A model generated the notes under the pieces. That model saw only the letters and a program-made list of their open reading frames with translations. It was not told the DNA's origin and ran no database searches. From Devosia oryziradicis (lineage in GTDB: Bacteria; Pseudomonadota; Alphaproteobacteria; Rhizobiales; Devosiaceae), in NCBI RefSeq assembly GCF_016698645.1, contig NZ_CP068047.1:2949001-3013000 (forward strand): 64,000 nucleotides of DNA, in the 5' to 3' direction. Shown here piece by piece: positions 8,379 to 16,847 of the stretch (its first letter is position 1; each line of letters starts with the position of its first letter). The position numbers and the translations under genes are program-made.

Positions 8379-9338
8379 ATGGCTGTCGTTTCAACGCGCG
8401 CGGGCCGGCTCGGCAATCGCCTGGCAATTGCCGCGGTTATCGTGGTGACCCTGATCTTCCTGTCGCCGATCTACTGGATCACCTCGACGGCCTTCAAGCC
8501 GCTCGTGCTGGCCACGTCGGTGCCGCCCACGGTGGTCTTCCAACCCACCATCACGCCCTTCGTCAAGCTCTTCACCAAGCGGGCACAGCTGACGGGGCCG
8601 GTGGCACCGGAGGTCTATGAAGCCGCGCCATGGTGGGAGAAGCTGATCCTGGATGGCGGCGAGCGGCTGTCCCGCGATGGCAATGGCGAGGTGGTCTACT
8701 CGGCCTATCCGGATCGCTTCGTCAATTCGCTGATCATCGCCGTCACTTCCACGCTGCTGGCGGTTTCACTGGGGACAATCACGGCCTATGGCTTCTCGCG
8801 GTTCAGGGTGAAGGGCGAGGCGGATCTGCTCTTCTTCATCCTATCGACGCGCATGCTGCCGCCCATCGTGGTCGCCATCCCGATGTTCCTGATGTATCGG
8901 GCGGTAGGGCTCAACGACACCCATATCGGCCTCATCATCCTCTACACCGCGTTCAACGTCTCGTTCGCCGTCTGGCTGATGAAGGGCTTCATCGACGAGA
9001 TTCCGAAGGAGTACGAGGAAGCGGCGCTGGTGGACGGCTATACCCGCATGCAGGCCTTCTTCAAGATCGTGCTGCCGGAAGCCGCCACGGGCATCGCCGC
9101 CACCGCAGTCTTCTGCTTCATCACCGCCTGGAACGAGTACGCGTTCGCGCTGATCCTCACCAACCGCCGGGCCCAGACCGCACCGCCGTTCATTCCCAGC
9201 CAGGTCGGTACGGGCCTGCAGGACTGGACCGTGATTGCCGCCGGAACCGTGCTGTTCCTGCTGCCGGTCGCCATCTTCACCTTTCTGCTCCGCAACCACC
9301 TGCTGCGCGGCATGAGCTTTGGTGCCATTCGCAAATGA
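8379..9338 (+). CDS. ABC sugar importer permease, MalG-like
   Basis: Second inner-membrane permease (319 aa), starting one base after the previous stop. It has a first helix at AIAAVIVVTLIFLSPIYWI and the EAA coupling motif EEAALVDGYTRMQAFFKIVLPEAATG. An extended periplasmic stretch of about 60 residues after the first helix (THE region KRAQLTGPV to AYPDRFVNS) is longer than in E. coli MalG-type proteins; such loops occur in some rhizobial transporters. The stop TGA overlaps the ATG of the next small gene (ATGA), implying translational coupling. Confidence 0.9.
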   Translation: MAVVSTRAGRLGNRLAIAAVIVVTLIFLSPIYWITSTAFKPLVLATSVPPTVVFQPTITPFVKLFTKRAQLTGPVAPEVYEAAPWWEKLILDGGERLSRDGNGEVVYSAYPDRFVNSLIIAVTSTLLAVSLGTITAYGFSRFRVKGEADLLFFILSTRMLPPIVVAIPMFLMYRAVGLNDTHIGLIILYTAFNVSFAVWLMKGFIDEIPKEYEEAALVDGYTRMQAFFKIVLPEAATGIAATAVFCFITAWNEYAFALILTNRRAQTAPPFIPSQVGTGLQDWTVIAAGTVLFLLPVAIFTFLLRNHLLRGMSFGAIRK

Positions 9339-9586
9339 TCAGTCGAGAATTCAACCAGAAATATTTCGGCCCTGGCGCCATCACCCTGATGGTCTTGGGC
9401 ATCCTGTTCCTGTGCCAGCCATGGAGCGCCGAGTTGCATGCCTGGAGCGTGCTGGTGATGCTGATCGGCCTGATCGGCTTCAACATCTCGGTGCATATAC
9501 CGGCACCGGAAGCAAAGGTGGACGAAGACGACACCGGCCCGGTGTCCATCTCGCAAACAGTGGCATCGGGTGGTGGACATGACTGA
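9335..9586 (+). CDS. Small two-helix membrane protein of the ABC importer operon (83 aa)
   Basis: I do not recognise a named family. The protein begins MISREFNQKYFGPGAITLMV and carries two hydrophobic segments at about residues 14-29 and 35-54, separated by a short AELHAW turn. A charged, acidic tail follows (EAKVDEDDTG). It overlaps the upstream permease by four bases and the downstream ATPase by eight, so it is translated as part of the transporter operon. The likely location is the inner membrane with both ends on one side. A small accessory subunit is plausible, comparable in position to DUF2160 proteins of rhizobial glycerol ABC operons, but I see no sequence likeness to those. Confidence 0.7.
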   Translation: MISREFNQKYFGPGAITLMVLGILFLCQPWSAELHAWSVLVMLIGLIGFNISVHIPAPEAKVDEDDTGPVSISQTVASGGGHD

Positions 9587-10682
9587 AATTCAACTGAGCA
9601 ACATCGACAAGCATTTCGGTCCGGTCCATGTCATCCGCGAGATCAACCTGACGGTGAAGGACCGCGAATTCGTGGTTCTGCTGGGGCCCTCCGGCTGCGG
9701 CAAGACCACGACGCTGCGGGCCATTGCCGGGCTCGAAGACATCGATTCCGGAGACATCCTGATCGATGGCAAGCCGGTGCAGAACGTGCACGCATCGGAA
9801 CGCGACGTGGCCTTCGTGTTCCAGAACTACGCGCTTTATCCGCACCTGACCGTGTACGAGAACATGGCGTTTCCGCTGCGGGCCGTGCGCCAGAGTCGGG
9901 AGGAGATCGACCGGACCGTACAGTCGGTTGCCACGTCACTCGGCATTACCGGCCTGCTCAAGCGCCGGCCGTCAGCACTGTCGGGCGGCGACATGCAACG
10001 CGTTGCCATTGGCCGCTCGCTGGTGCGCCGGCCCAAGGCGATCCTGCTCGATGAGCCGATCGGCTCGCTCGATGCCAAGCTGCGCGAGACCATGCGCGTC
10101 GAACTCAAGCGCCTCCACATCGAAAACGGCTCCACCTCCATCTACGTGACGCATGACCAGGTCGAGGCCATGTCGCTGGCCGACCGCATCGTGGTGATGC
10201 ATGAAGGATTGCTGCAGCAGGTGGGTACGCCCGACGAGGTCTATCGCTATCCGGCCAACATGTTCGTCGCGCAATTCGTCGGCAGCCCGGTAATGAACCT
10301 CGCTGACGCTGCGATCAGCGAAGGCGCGGACGGTGTCAGCGTCGGCCTGGGCGGCGTAAACTTCGCCTTTCCGGCCGCATTGTCAGGTGAACTCACCAAG
10401 GCCGGCGCGCAACAGCGCAAGCTCAAGCTCGGCGTACGCCCTGAGGGTGTTCTGCTCTCGCACGAGCCCCGCGAGGGCTATGTCGCGGTGACATCGGGCA
10501 TCATCGAGCCGCTCGGCTCGCATGACATCGTCGACCTCAAGGTCGGCGATATCGTGCTTCGGTCCCGCACTAAGAGCGGCTTTGTGGCTGGCCCAGGCGA
10601 CCAGGTCTGGGCGCGGATCGACCCGGCCCAGGCGCATTTCTTCGACACCACCTCCGGCATTTCCTTGGGGATCAGGCTCTGA
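9579..10682 (+). CDS. ABC sugar importer ATP-binding protein 1 (MalK/UgpC type)
   Basis: Cytoplasmic ATPase of 367 aa that powers the importer. The Walker A motif GPSGCGKTT is at 36-44, the Q-loop in VFQNYALYPHL, the signature LSGGDMQ at 134-140, the Walker B LLDEP at 156-160, and the switch His in YVTHDQVEAM. Two departures from the MalK norm are visible: Asp replaces Gln in the signature, and the D-loop reads EPIGSLDAKLRE. A C-terminal TOBE/regulatory domain follows from about 240. I use the ATG at 9579; a GTG nine bases earlier is also open. It probably forms a heterodimer with the next gene's product. Confidence 0.9.
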   Translation: MTEIQLSNIDKHFGPVHVIREINLTVKDREFVVLLGPSGCGKTTTLRAIAGLEDIDSGDILIDGKPVQNVHASERDVAFVFQNYALYPHLTVYENMAFPLRAVRQSREEIDRTVQSVATSLGITGLLKRRPSALSGGDMQRVAIGRSLVRRPKAILLDEPIGSLDAKLRETMRVELKRLHIENGSTSIYVTHDQVEAMSLADRIVVMHEGLLQQVGTPDEVYRYPANMFVAQFVGSPVMNLADAAISEGADGVSVGLGGVNFAFPAALSGELTKAGAQQRKLKLGVRPEGVLLSHEPREGYVAVTSGIIEPLGSHDIVDLKVGDIVLRSRTKSGFVAGPGDQVWARIDPAQAHFFDTTSGISLGIRL

Positions 10683-11752
10683 TGGCGCATATTCAACTCA
10701 AAGGGATCTCCAAGTCCTTCGGCAACCATGTGGCGCTGAAGGACCTGAACCTCGAAATCGCCGACGGCGAGTTCTTCGTGCTGCTGGGCCAGACGGGAGC
10801 CGGCAAGACCACGACGCTGCGTCTGGTCGCGGGCCTCGAAAAGCCGAGTGCAGGCCAGATCTTCATCGACGGGCAGGATGTCGGCGAGTGGGGCGCAGCC
10901 GAGCGCGACGTGGCCCTGGTGCTGCAGCAATATTCGCTCTATCCGCGCTACACGGTGCGGGAGAACCTGGAATTCCCGCTGAAGTCGCCCATCCGCAAAT
11001 CGAGCCCGGCTGAAATCAAGTCGCAGGTCGATCGCGTGGCCAAGACGCTGCGCATCGAGCATCTGATGGATCGCAAGGTCGACCGGCTATCGGGCGGCGA
11101 GATGCAGCGCGTCTCGATCGGCCGCGCCATCGTGCGCCGGCCGCGGGTGTTCCTGATGGACGAGCCGCTGTCGGCGCTTGACGCCAAGCTCCGCGAAGCG
11201 CTGCGGACCGAGCTCAAGAACTTGCAGGTCAACCTGGGCGCAACGTTCCTGTTCGTGACGCATGACCAGGTTGAGGCCATGGCCATGGGCGACAAGATCG
11301 GCGTGCTCAACAATGGGCAATTGGTGCAGAAGGGTACGCCGCGTGAAATCTACAACAACCCCATCAACACGTTCGTGGCACGGGCCGTCGGTTCGCCGCC
11401 GATGAACCTGATGGATGGGAAACTGGAGCAGGGAGCGGCGGTGACCGCGGCGGGCCAGCGCCTGCCGCTGGACGGGCGCGAGCCGCTGGCGGGTCGCCCG
11501 CTCACCTTCGGTATTCGCCCCGAAGATCTTTATCTCGAGGGCGGCGCACCCGGATCGGCCCGGGTGCATGACATCGAGAACCACGGGGTGGAGAAGATCA
11601 TCACGCTGCGCACGGGCGACAGCCTGCTGCAGGCGACTGTGCCCAGCCAGACGACCCTGAGGGTGGACGAGGAAGTCCGGTTCTCATGGAACCCGGACAA
11701 GGTCGTCCTGTTCGACGGCCAGAGCGGCATCAACCTGCGTCACGCCGGCTAG
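10682..11752 (+). CDS. ABC sugar importer ATP-binding protein 2 (MalK/UgpC type)
   Basis: Second, non-identical ATPase (356 aa) of the same importer; its ATG shares a base with the previous stop (TGATG). The Walker A is GQTGAGKTT at 36-44, the signature LSGGEMQ begins at 136, and the Walker B is FLMDEPLSALDAKL. The TOBE-type domain is shorter than in ATPase 1. The Q-loop region reads VLQQYSLYPRYTV. Importers with paired ATPases are known from the rhizobial glycerol system (GlpS/GlpT). Last gene of the operon, 57 bases before a clear terminator. Confidence 0.9.
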   Translation: MAHIQLKGISKSFGNHVALKDLNLEIADGEFFVLLGQTGAGKTTTLRLVAGLEKPSAGQIFIDGQDVGEWGAAERDVALVLQQYSLYPRYTVRENLEFPLKSPIRKSSPAEIKSQVDRVAKTLRIEHLMDRKVDRLSGGEMQRVSIGRAIVRRPRVFLMDEPLSALDAKLREALRTELKNLQVNLGATFLFVTHDQVEAMAMGDKIGVLNNGQLVQKGTPREIYNNPINTFVARAVGSPPMNLMDGKLEQGAAVTAAGQRLPLDGREPLAGRPLTFGIRPEDLYLEGGAPGSARVHDIENHGVEKIITLRTGDSLLQATVPSQTTLRVDEEVRFSWNPDKVVLFDGQSGINLRHAG

Positions 11753-11808
11753 CCAGGCTGGCGCCAACGGGAGCCGGCGGTCTTCCCGACGCTGGCTCCC
11801 ACCAATAG

Positions 11809-11839
11809 AAAACGCCCCGACTTTACGTCGGGGCGTTTT
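11809..11839. terminator. Bidirectional rho-independent terminator
   Basis: A perfect 13-base stem (AAAACGCCCCGAC at 11809-11821 against its complement at 11827-11839) encloses a five-base loop. It is flanked by A and T runs on both strands and sits between the convergent ABC operon and the DJ-1 gene, so it can end transcription from both sides. Confidence 0.9.
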
Positions 11840-11855
11840 GCATTCCGGACCTCGA

Positions 11856-12449
11856 TCAGGCGTGCTTGATTTCGGTGCCCAGCACCTTGAGGCAATCGCG
11901 CATGAACGCGGCCAGAGCCGTCCAGCCCTTGGCCGACACCATCTTGCCGTCGATCAGGGAATCGGTGGGGCTGAGGTCGACATAGGTGCCGCCGGCCAGG
12001 GTCACTTCGGGCTCGCAGGCAGCCAGGGCACCGACGCGCTTGCCGCGCACAACGCCATCCACCGCGATCAGGATCTGCACGCCGTGGCAGATGGTGAAGA
12101 TGGGCTTGTCGGCATCGTGGAAGTGCTTGACCATCTGCTGGATGCGCTTGTCGGTTCGGATATATTCCGGACCGCGCCCACCGGCGCAGTACACCGCATC
12201 ATACTGGTCGAGCTGGGCGAGGGCCTCGGAGAACGTCTTGTTGATGTCGGCATAGTGACCGACCTTCTCGGTATAGGTCTGGTCGCCCTCAAAGTCGTGC
12301 AGGGAGGTCTTGATGCGATCGCCGGCCTTCTTGTCCGGGCACACCACGTGCACCGTATGCCCGACCGCCATCATCCCCTGCTGAAAGACGAAGATTTCGT
12401 ATTCCTCGGTGAACTCACCGGTCAGCATCAGTATCTTCTTGCCAGCCAT
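11856..12449 (-). CDS. DJ-1/PfpI-family glutamine amidotransferase-like protein
   Basis: Cytosolic protein of 197 aa with the flavodoxin-like DJ-1 fold. The nucleophilic elbow is TICHGVQ with C121 and H122. E18 in the first helix is placed to hold the Cys thiol, and GGRGPE at 90-95 forms the oxyanion side. Members act as proteases, chaperones, glyoxalases or deglycases, and the sequence alone does not choose among these. A strong AAGGAGGAG ribosome site precedes the ATG. It is the second gene after gntR on the minus strand, opposite a set of aldehyde-handling enzymes, so a reactive-carbonyl role is plausible. Confidence 0.85.
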   Translation of the reverse strand: MAGKKILMLTGEFTEEYEIFVFQQGMMAVGHTVHVVCPDKKAGDRIKTSLHDFEGDQTYTEKVGHYADINKTFSEALAQLDQYDAVYCAGGRGPEYIRTDKRIQQMVKHFHDADKPIFTICHGVQILIAVDGVVRGKRVGALAACEPEVTLAGGTYVDLSPTDSLIDGKMVSAKGWTALAAFMRDCLKVLGTEIKHA

Positions 12450-12513
12450 TTATCTGCTCCTCCTTGTTTTCAGATATCGGTTTGCCCGCCTGGCGACCAA
12501 CTCCCTGGGTCGA

Positions 12514-13233
12514 TCAGACAAAAGCCGGCAGAAGCCGGGTGCGGGAATTCTGGATGTGGACATGCATCGCCTGGCGGGCGAGCTGCGGGTCGCCGCGACG
12601 CATCGCGTCCATCAATGCCTCGTGCTCGTCCAGCGCCTCGGCCGTCACCAGCCGGTGGTACATCAGTCGGAAGATGTGAAAGTGCGTGTGCTGCATCCGG
12701 AGCACATCCCGCATCAGCCCGTTGCCGGCGATATCGAGAATCTTGTCGTGGAATTCGGCGTCCTGCCGGGCGAAATCGGAATAGCGCAGCCGCTCGTCGG
12801 GGCCGTCATTGGTCTTGGCCATGACACCGGCCAACTGGTCGAGCGCGTGCAGGCCGGCTTCATCCATGCGCGCGGCCGCCTTGGCCGCAGCTTCGGGCTC
12901 GAGCATCAGACGCAGTTCATAGAGTTCGTCAAAGCGGTCGCGGCTGACCTGGGGCGCGGCACGGTAGCCCACCAGGTGCGCCCTCAATACGAGACCCTCG
13001 CCCTCGAGCCGTCCGAGCGCTTCGCGGATGGGGGTATGCGAGACGTTGAGTTCGCGAACCAGATTATCGACGGTGATGCGTGCGCCCGGCGGAATCTGCA
13101 GCGACATCAGCTGCGCGAAGATGGCGTCATAGACCGTACCCGCCAGGCTGCTGGGCCGCGCCAGGCCGGTTGGCATCTCGTTGATCACCGTCGACTTCAT
13201 TCGCGCCGCTCGCCACTTGACATGGGCAGTCAT
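12514..13233 (-). CDS. GntR-family transcriptional regulator, FCD subfamily
   Basis: Regulator of about 239 aa. The winged helix-turn-helix lies at about residues 30-95 (VYDAIFAQLMSLQIPPGARI, then SHTPIREALGRLEGEGLV). The FCD domain follows with likely metal-binding residues in the D..H and HTHFHIF stretches. The alternative start at 13200 would remove 11 residues; neither has a convincing ribosome site. It is divergent from the alcohol dehydrogenase gene across 85 bases that contain a TATAC-centred palindrome, so it probably controls both directions. Confidence 0.85.
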   Translation of the reverse strand: MTAHVKWRAARMKSTVINEMPTGLARPSSLAGTVYDAIFAQLMSLQIPPGARITVDNLVRELNVSHTPIREALGRLEGEGLVLRAHLVGYRAAPQVSRDRFDELYELRLMLEPEAAAKAAARMDEAGLHALDQLAGVMAKTNDGPDERLRYSDFARQDAEFHDKILDIAGNGLMRDVLRMQHTHFHIFRLMYHRLVTAEALDEHEALMDAMRRGDPQLARQAMHVHIQNSRTRLLPAFV

Positions 13234-13265
13234 CTAGCATGATGGTGGCGAGCCCACAATACTAT

Positions 13266-13288
13266 ATCCTATACGATCTGATATCAGA
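13266..13288. promoter_or_regulatory. GntR/FCD-type operator region
   Basis: ATCCTATACGAT (13266-13277) is a palindrome with ten of twelve bases matched and the TATAC core seen in many FadR/FCD-type operators. It abuts a perfect 12-base palindrome TCTGATATCAGA (13277-13288). Both sit between the divergent gntR and alcohol dehydrogenase genes. Confidence 0.5.
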
Positions 13289-13318
13289 ATGGGTGGCTGT
13301 GGGCGGGGAGGACTTCTG

Positions 13319-14539
13319 ATGGGGCTGTTTGGCGCGCTTCGGCTGCCGGGCGAAATTCTGTTTGGAAATGGCCAGCGCCGGGCGCTTGGAGCTGTCGCAG
13401 CCAAATCGGGCAAGCGGGCGCTGGTCTGCACGGACGAGCGCTTCGCCGGCACCAGCAGCTTTGCCGAAATGATGGCGGACCTGCGCAGCGCCGGGGTGGA
13501 TGTGCTCGTTCACGATGGTGTGCTACCCGACGTGCCGAGCGAAACAGTGGGGACCTGCGTCGCGGCAGCAAAAGGATTTGCGCCAGACATGGTCATCGGT
13601 ATCGGCGGCGGCTCGTGTATGGACATGGCCAAATGCGCCGCATTGCTGCTGACCCATGGCGGGACGCTGGCGGACTATTACGGCGAATTCAAAGTGCCCG
13701 GCCCGGTATTGCCCATCATCGCGGTGCCGACGACGGCGGGAACAGGCTCCGAGGTCACGCCGGTTGCCGTTATTTCCGACCCGGTGCGGACGCTCAAGGT
13801 CGGCATTTCGAGCCCACACCTGATCGCCACCGCGGCCATCTGCGACCCAGAACTGACGCTGACCTGCCCGCCGGGTCTCACGGCGGTGGCGGGCGCCGAT
13901 GCGCTGACCCACGCCATCGAGGCGTTCACCGCCGTGCGGCGAACGGACGACGCGGCCCTGCCCCAGCGGCACGTTTTCATCGGCAAGAATGCGCTCACCG
14001 ACCACTATGCCCTGTTGGCCATTCGGCTGCTGGGTAGGAGCCTCGAAACAGCCGTCAAGGATGGCGGCAATGCGGAGGCCCGCGCGGACGTGATGCTTGC
14101 CGCCATGGCCGCTGGTTGCGCCTTCGGATCAGCGGGAACCGCGGCCGCGCACGCCATCCAATACCCCGTCGGCGCACTCACCCACACGGCGCACGGCCTG
14201 GGCGTGGCATGCGTGCTGCCCTATGTCATGGCCTATAACCAGCGTGCCAGCGTGGCGGAGATGGCCGAAATCGGGACGGCACTCGGCGTTGCCGGTGGTG
14301 ATGTCCAGGAGCGGGCGCAGGGCGGCATCGACATCGTCAGCCGGATATTCGGCGCCATCGGCATAGCGCCGACACTGGCCAAGCTGGGCCTTGCCGAAGA
14401 CAAGCTGGATTGGACGGCCGAGCAGGCGCTCGGCATCGACCGCCTGATCAAGAACAACCCCCGGCCTTTCGACCTGCCGGGCATGAAGAGACTGCTGCGC
14501 GCTGCCTTCGATGGCGACATGGCGGGCGCGGCGGCATGA
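13319..14539 (+). CDS. Iron-containing alcohol dehydrogenase
   Basis: NAD(P)-dependent group III alcohol dehydrogenase of 406 aa. The N-terminal domain binds the cofactor with GIGGGS at 94-99 and PTTAGTGSE at 137-145. The metal site is complete: D194, H198, H278 and H292. The 14-residue spacing of the last two matches E. coli FucO. The ATG at 13319 follows GGGGAGGA; an upstream in-frame ATG at 13289 lacks a ribosome site. With the aldehyde dehydrogenase that starts 13 bases downstream it could carry an alcohol to an acid, or work in reverse. Family members include lactaldehyde reductase, maleylacetate reductase and 4-hydroxybutyrate dehydrogenase; the substrate is not decided here. Confidence 0.88.
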   Translation: MGLFGALRLPGEILFGNGQRRALGAVAAKSGKRALVCTDERFAGTSSFAEMMADLRSAGVDVLVHDGVLPDVPSETVGTCVAAAKGFAPDMVIGIGGGSCMDMAKCAALLLTHGGTLADYYGEFKVPGPVLPIIAVPTTAGTGSEVTPVAVISDPVRTLKVGISSPHLIATAAICDPELTLTCPPGLTAVAGADALTHAIEAFTAVRRTDDAALPQRHVFIGKNALTDHYALLAIRLLGRSLETAVKDGGNAEARADVMLAAMAAGCAFGSAGTAAAHAIQYPVGALTHTAHGLGVACVLPYVMAYNQRASVAEMAEIGTALGVAGGDVQERAQGGIDIVSRIFGAIGIAPTLAKLGLAEDKLDWTAEQALGIDRLIKNNPRPFDLPGMKRLLRAAFDGDMAGAAA

Positions 14540-14552
14540 CGGGACTTTCGCA

Positions 14553-16010
14553 ATGACCACCACACCAGACCTCAAGGCAGCCTCGCGCGGGCTCTATATC
14601 GACGGACAGTGGCGCGGCGCCGACGGCGGCGCGACCATCGATGTCGTCGACCCGTCGACCGAGGCCGTGCTGGCCACGGTGCCCGATGCCACCCTTGCCG
14701 ATGCCGGGCTTGCCGTCGAGGCGGCGGCCAAGGCGGCCCCCGGTTGGCGCAACATGGCCCCGCGCAAGCGCTCGGAAATCCTGCGCCGCTGCTTCGAACT
14801 GATGACCGAGCGGGCCGAGATGCTGGCTACGCTGATCTCCCTCGAGAACGGCAAGGCGCTGCGCGATGCCAGGGGCGAGGTCGCCTATGCCGCCGAATTC
14901 TTCCGCTGGAATGCGGAAGAGGCGGTGCGCATCACCGGAGAATTCGGGATCGCCCCCGCCGGCACAAACCGCATTGTCGTCGATTACCAGCCCATCGGCA
15001 TCTGCCTGATGATCACGCCGTGGAACTTCCCGGCGGCGATGGCGACGCGCAAGATCGCCCCCGCCCTGGCGGCCGGCTGCACGGTGATCCTCAAGCCGGC
15101 TTCGGAGACGCCGCTGACGGCCTATGCGCTGGCCGCGATCTATGAGGAAGCCGGCGTACCGCCCGGCGTGGTCAACGTGTTGACCACGACCTCGCCTGTC
15201 CCGCTTACAGCGGCGATCCTGGCCGATCCACGGGTGCGGAAACTTTCGTTCACCGGCTCGACCGGCGTCGGCCGCGCCCTGCTGGCGGAGGCCTCCAAGC
15301 ATGTGATCTCATGCGCAATGGAGCTCGGCGGCAATGCGCCCTTCATCGTGTTCGACGATGCTGACCTTGAGGCAGCGCTGGACGGAGCGATGATCGCCAA
15401 GATGCGCAATGCCGGCGAGGCCTGCACCGCTGCAAACCGGCTTTACGTGCAGTCGGGCATCCATGACGCCTTCTCCGCAGGCCTCGCCAAGCGGATGGAG
15501 GCGCTGCGTGTCGGAGCGGGCGCCGAGGCAGAGACCGAATGTGGTCCGATGATCACGCGCAAGGCGGTCGAAAAGATCGAGCGGCTGGTCGAGGACGCCA
15601 TTGCCAAGGGCGCCAAGGTGGTGACAGGCGGGAGCCGGCCCAATCGGCCAGGCTTCTTCTATCCGCCCACGGTGCTGACCGAAGCGACCGATAGCGCGGA
15701 GATGGCAACCGAGGAAATCTTTGGTCCGGTCGCGCCGATCTATCGCTTCGCGGATGAGGCGGAGGTCGTCGCCCGCGCCAACAATACGGAATACGGCCTG
15801 GCGGCCTACATTTTTACGCGCGACCTCTCAAAGGGCCTGCGCGTGGCTGGTGCGGTGGAAGCGGGAATGATCGGCCTCAATCGCGGCTTGGTTTCCGATC
15901 CGGCGGCGCCGTTCGGGGGGGTGAAGCAAAGTGGACTTGGACGTGAAGGTGGCCAGCATCACGGCATCGCGGAGTTCATGGAGGCGAAATATATCGCCAC
16001 CAGTTTCTAG
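14553..16010 (+). CDS. NAD(P)-dependent aldehyde dehydrogenase, succinate-semialdehyde dehydrogenase-like
   Basis: Oxidises an aldehyde to the acid; 485 aa as normal for the family. N158 (PWNFP) polarises the thioester carbonyl, E257 (MELGGNAP) is the general base and C291 is the nucleophile in AGEACTAANR. FTGSTGVGR at 233-241 binds the cofactor. The overall pattern is closest to GabD-type semialdehyde dehydrogenases, although the usual GQ-T/V-C surroundings read GEACTA. I chose the ATG at 14553. It lies 13 bases after the alcohol dehydrogenase and 13 before the hydrolase gene. Confidence 0.88.
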   Translation: MTTTPDLKAASRGLYIDGQWRGADGGATIDVVDPSTEAVLATVPDATLADAGLAVEAAAKAAPGWRNMAPRKRSEILRRCFELMTERAEMLATLISLENGKALRDARGEVAYAAEFFRWNAEEAVRITGEFGIAPAGTNRIVVDYQPIGICLMITPWNFPAAMATRKIAPALAAGCTVILKPASETPLTAYALAAIYEEAGVPPGVVNVLTTTSPVPLTAAILADPRVRKLSFTGSTGVGRALLAEASKHVISCAMELGGNAPFIVFDDADLEAALDGAMIAKMRNAGEACTAANRLYVQSGIHDAFSAGLAKRMEALRVGAGAEAETECGPMITRKAVEKIERLVEDAIAKGAKVVTGGSRPNRPGFFYPPTVLTEATDSAEMATEEIFGPVAPIYRFADEAEVVARANNTEYGLAAYIFTRDLSKGLRVAGAVEAGMIGLNRGLVSDPAAPFGGVKQSGLGREGGQHHGIAEFMEAKYIATSF

Positions 16011-16023
16011 GAAGACAGACGCC

Positions 16024-16839
16024 ATGGAAACGGACGCATTTCGAATACGAGGGCATGTCGCAAACTTCGACGACATCGTTGCCGATATCGTCGCCCGCAG
16101 CGCGGCGACGCGCGCCACTGTGCCGATGCAGGCCGACATTGCCTATGGCCAGGGACCGTCCGAAACCGTCGACCTGTTTTTCCCGGCGGACATGAAAGCG
16201 CCCTGCCCTGTCCACATGTTCATCCATGGCGGATACTGGCGCGCCTTTTCCAAGCGCGACTATTCGCTGGTGGCTGACACCGTTGTCGCCGCCGGCGCCA
16301 TCGCTGTCATCGTCGACTACGCGCTGATGCCTGCGGTTCGCATGGCGACGCTGGTGGACCAGGTGGGGCGTGCCAAGCAGTGGGTCCTGGACAACATCGC
16401 CCAATACGGCGGCGACCCCGATAAACTGACCATCAGCGGCCACTCCGCCGGAGCGCATCTGGCGACCACGCTGTTTCAGCACGATCGCGGCCCAAGCCGC
16501 GTGAAGTCTGCCCTCCTGCTGGGCGGGCTCTACGATCTCAAGCCGCTGCAGAAGTCGTTCCTCAAGGACGAGATCGCGCTCACGGATGACGAGGTGGCGG
16601 CATTCACGCCGATGAAGAAGCAGTATGACGCCAGCACCAAGGTGATGGTGGTGGTTGGCGCCCGGGAAACCGCGCCGTTCCACGAGCAGGCCAACACTTT
16701 CGCACGCAAGCTGTCGGGCCAGGGCCTGGCCGTGTCACAGCGTATCGTGGTCAGCCGCAACCACATGGACAGCGTGCGCGACCTGGGCGTGCCCTATTCG
16801 CTGACCGGGCGGTATCTGGCCGAGCTTATCACGCAGTAG
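16024..16839 (+). CDS. Alpha/beta hydrolase, kynurenine formamidase/esterase-like
   Basis: Hydrolase of 271 aa with the HGGYW oxyanion motif at 68-72 and the nucleophile elbow GHSAGAH with S141. The likely catalytic His is H247 in SRNHMDS. This arrangement is seen in arylformamidases and hormone-sensitive-lipase-like esterases that cut small esters or amides. It lacks a signal peptide, so it is cytosolic. Last gene of the alcohol dehydrogenase operon, converging on the Gfo/Idh gene. The substrate may be a lactone, formyl ester or formamide made by the same pathway; this is inference. Confidence 0.8.
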   Translation: METDAFRIRGHVANFDDIVADIVARSAATRATVPMQADIAYGQGPSETVDLFFPADMKAPCPVHMFIHGGYWRAFSKRDYSLVADTVVAAGAIAVIVDYALMPAVRMATLVDQVGRAKQWVLDNIAQYGGDPDKLTISGHSAGAHLATTLFQHDRGPSRVKSALLLGGLYDLKPLQKSFLKDEIALTDDEVAAFTPMKKQYDASTKVMVVVGARETAPFHEQANTFARKLSGQGLAVSQRIVVSRNHMDSVRDLGVPYSLTGRYLAELITQ

Positions 16840-16847
16840 GCCCGCAT

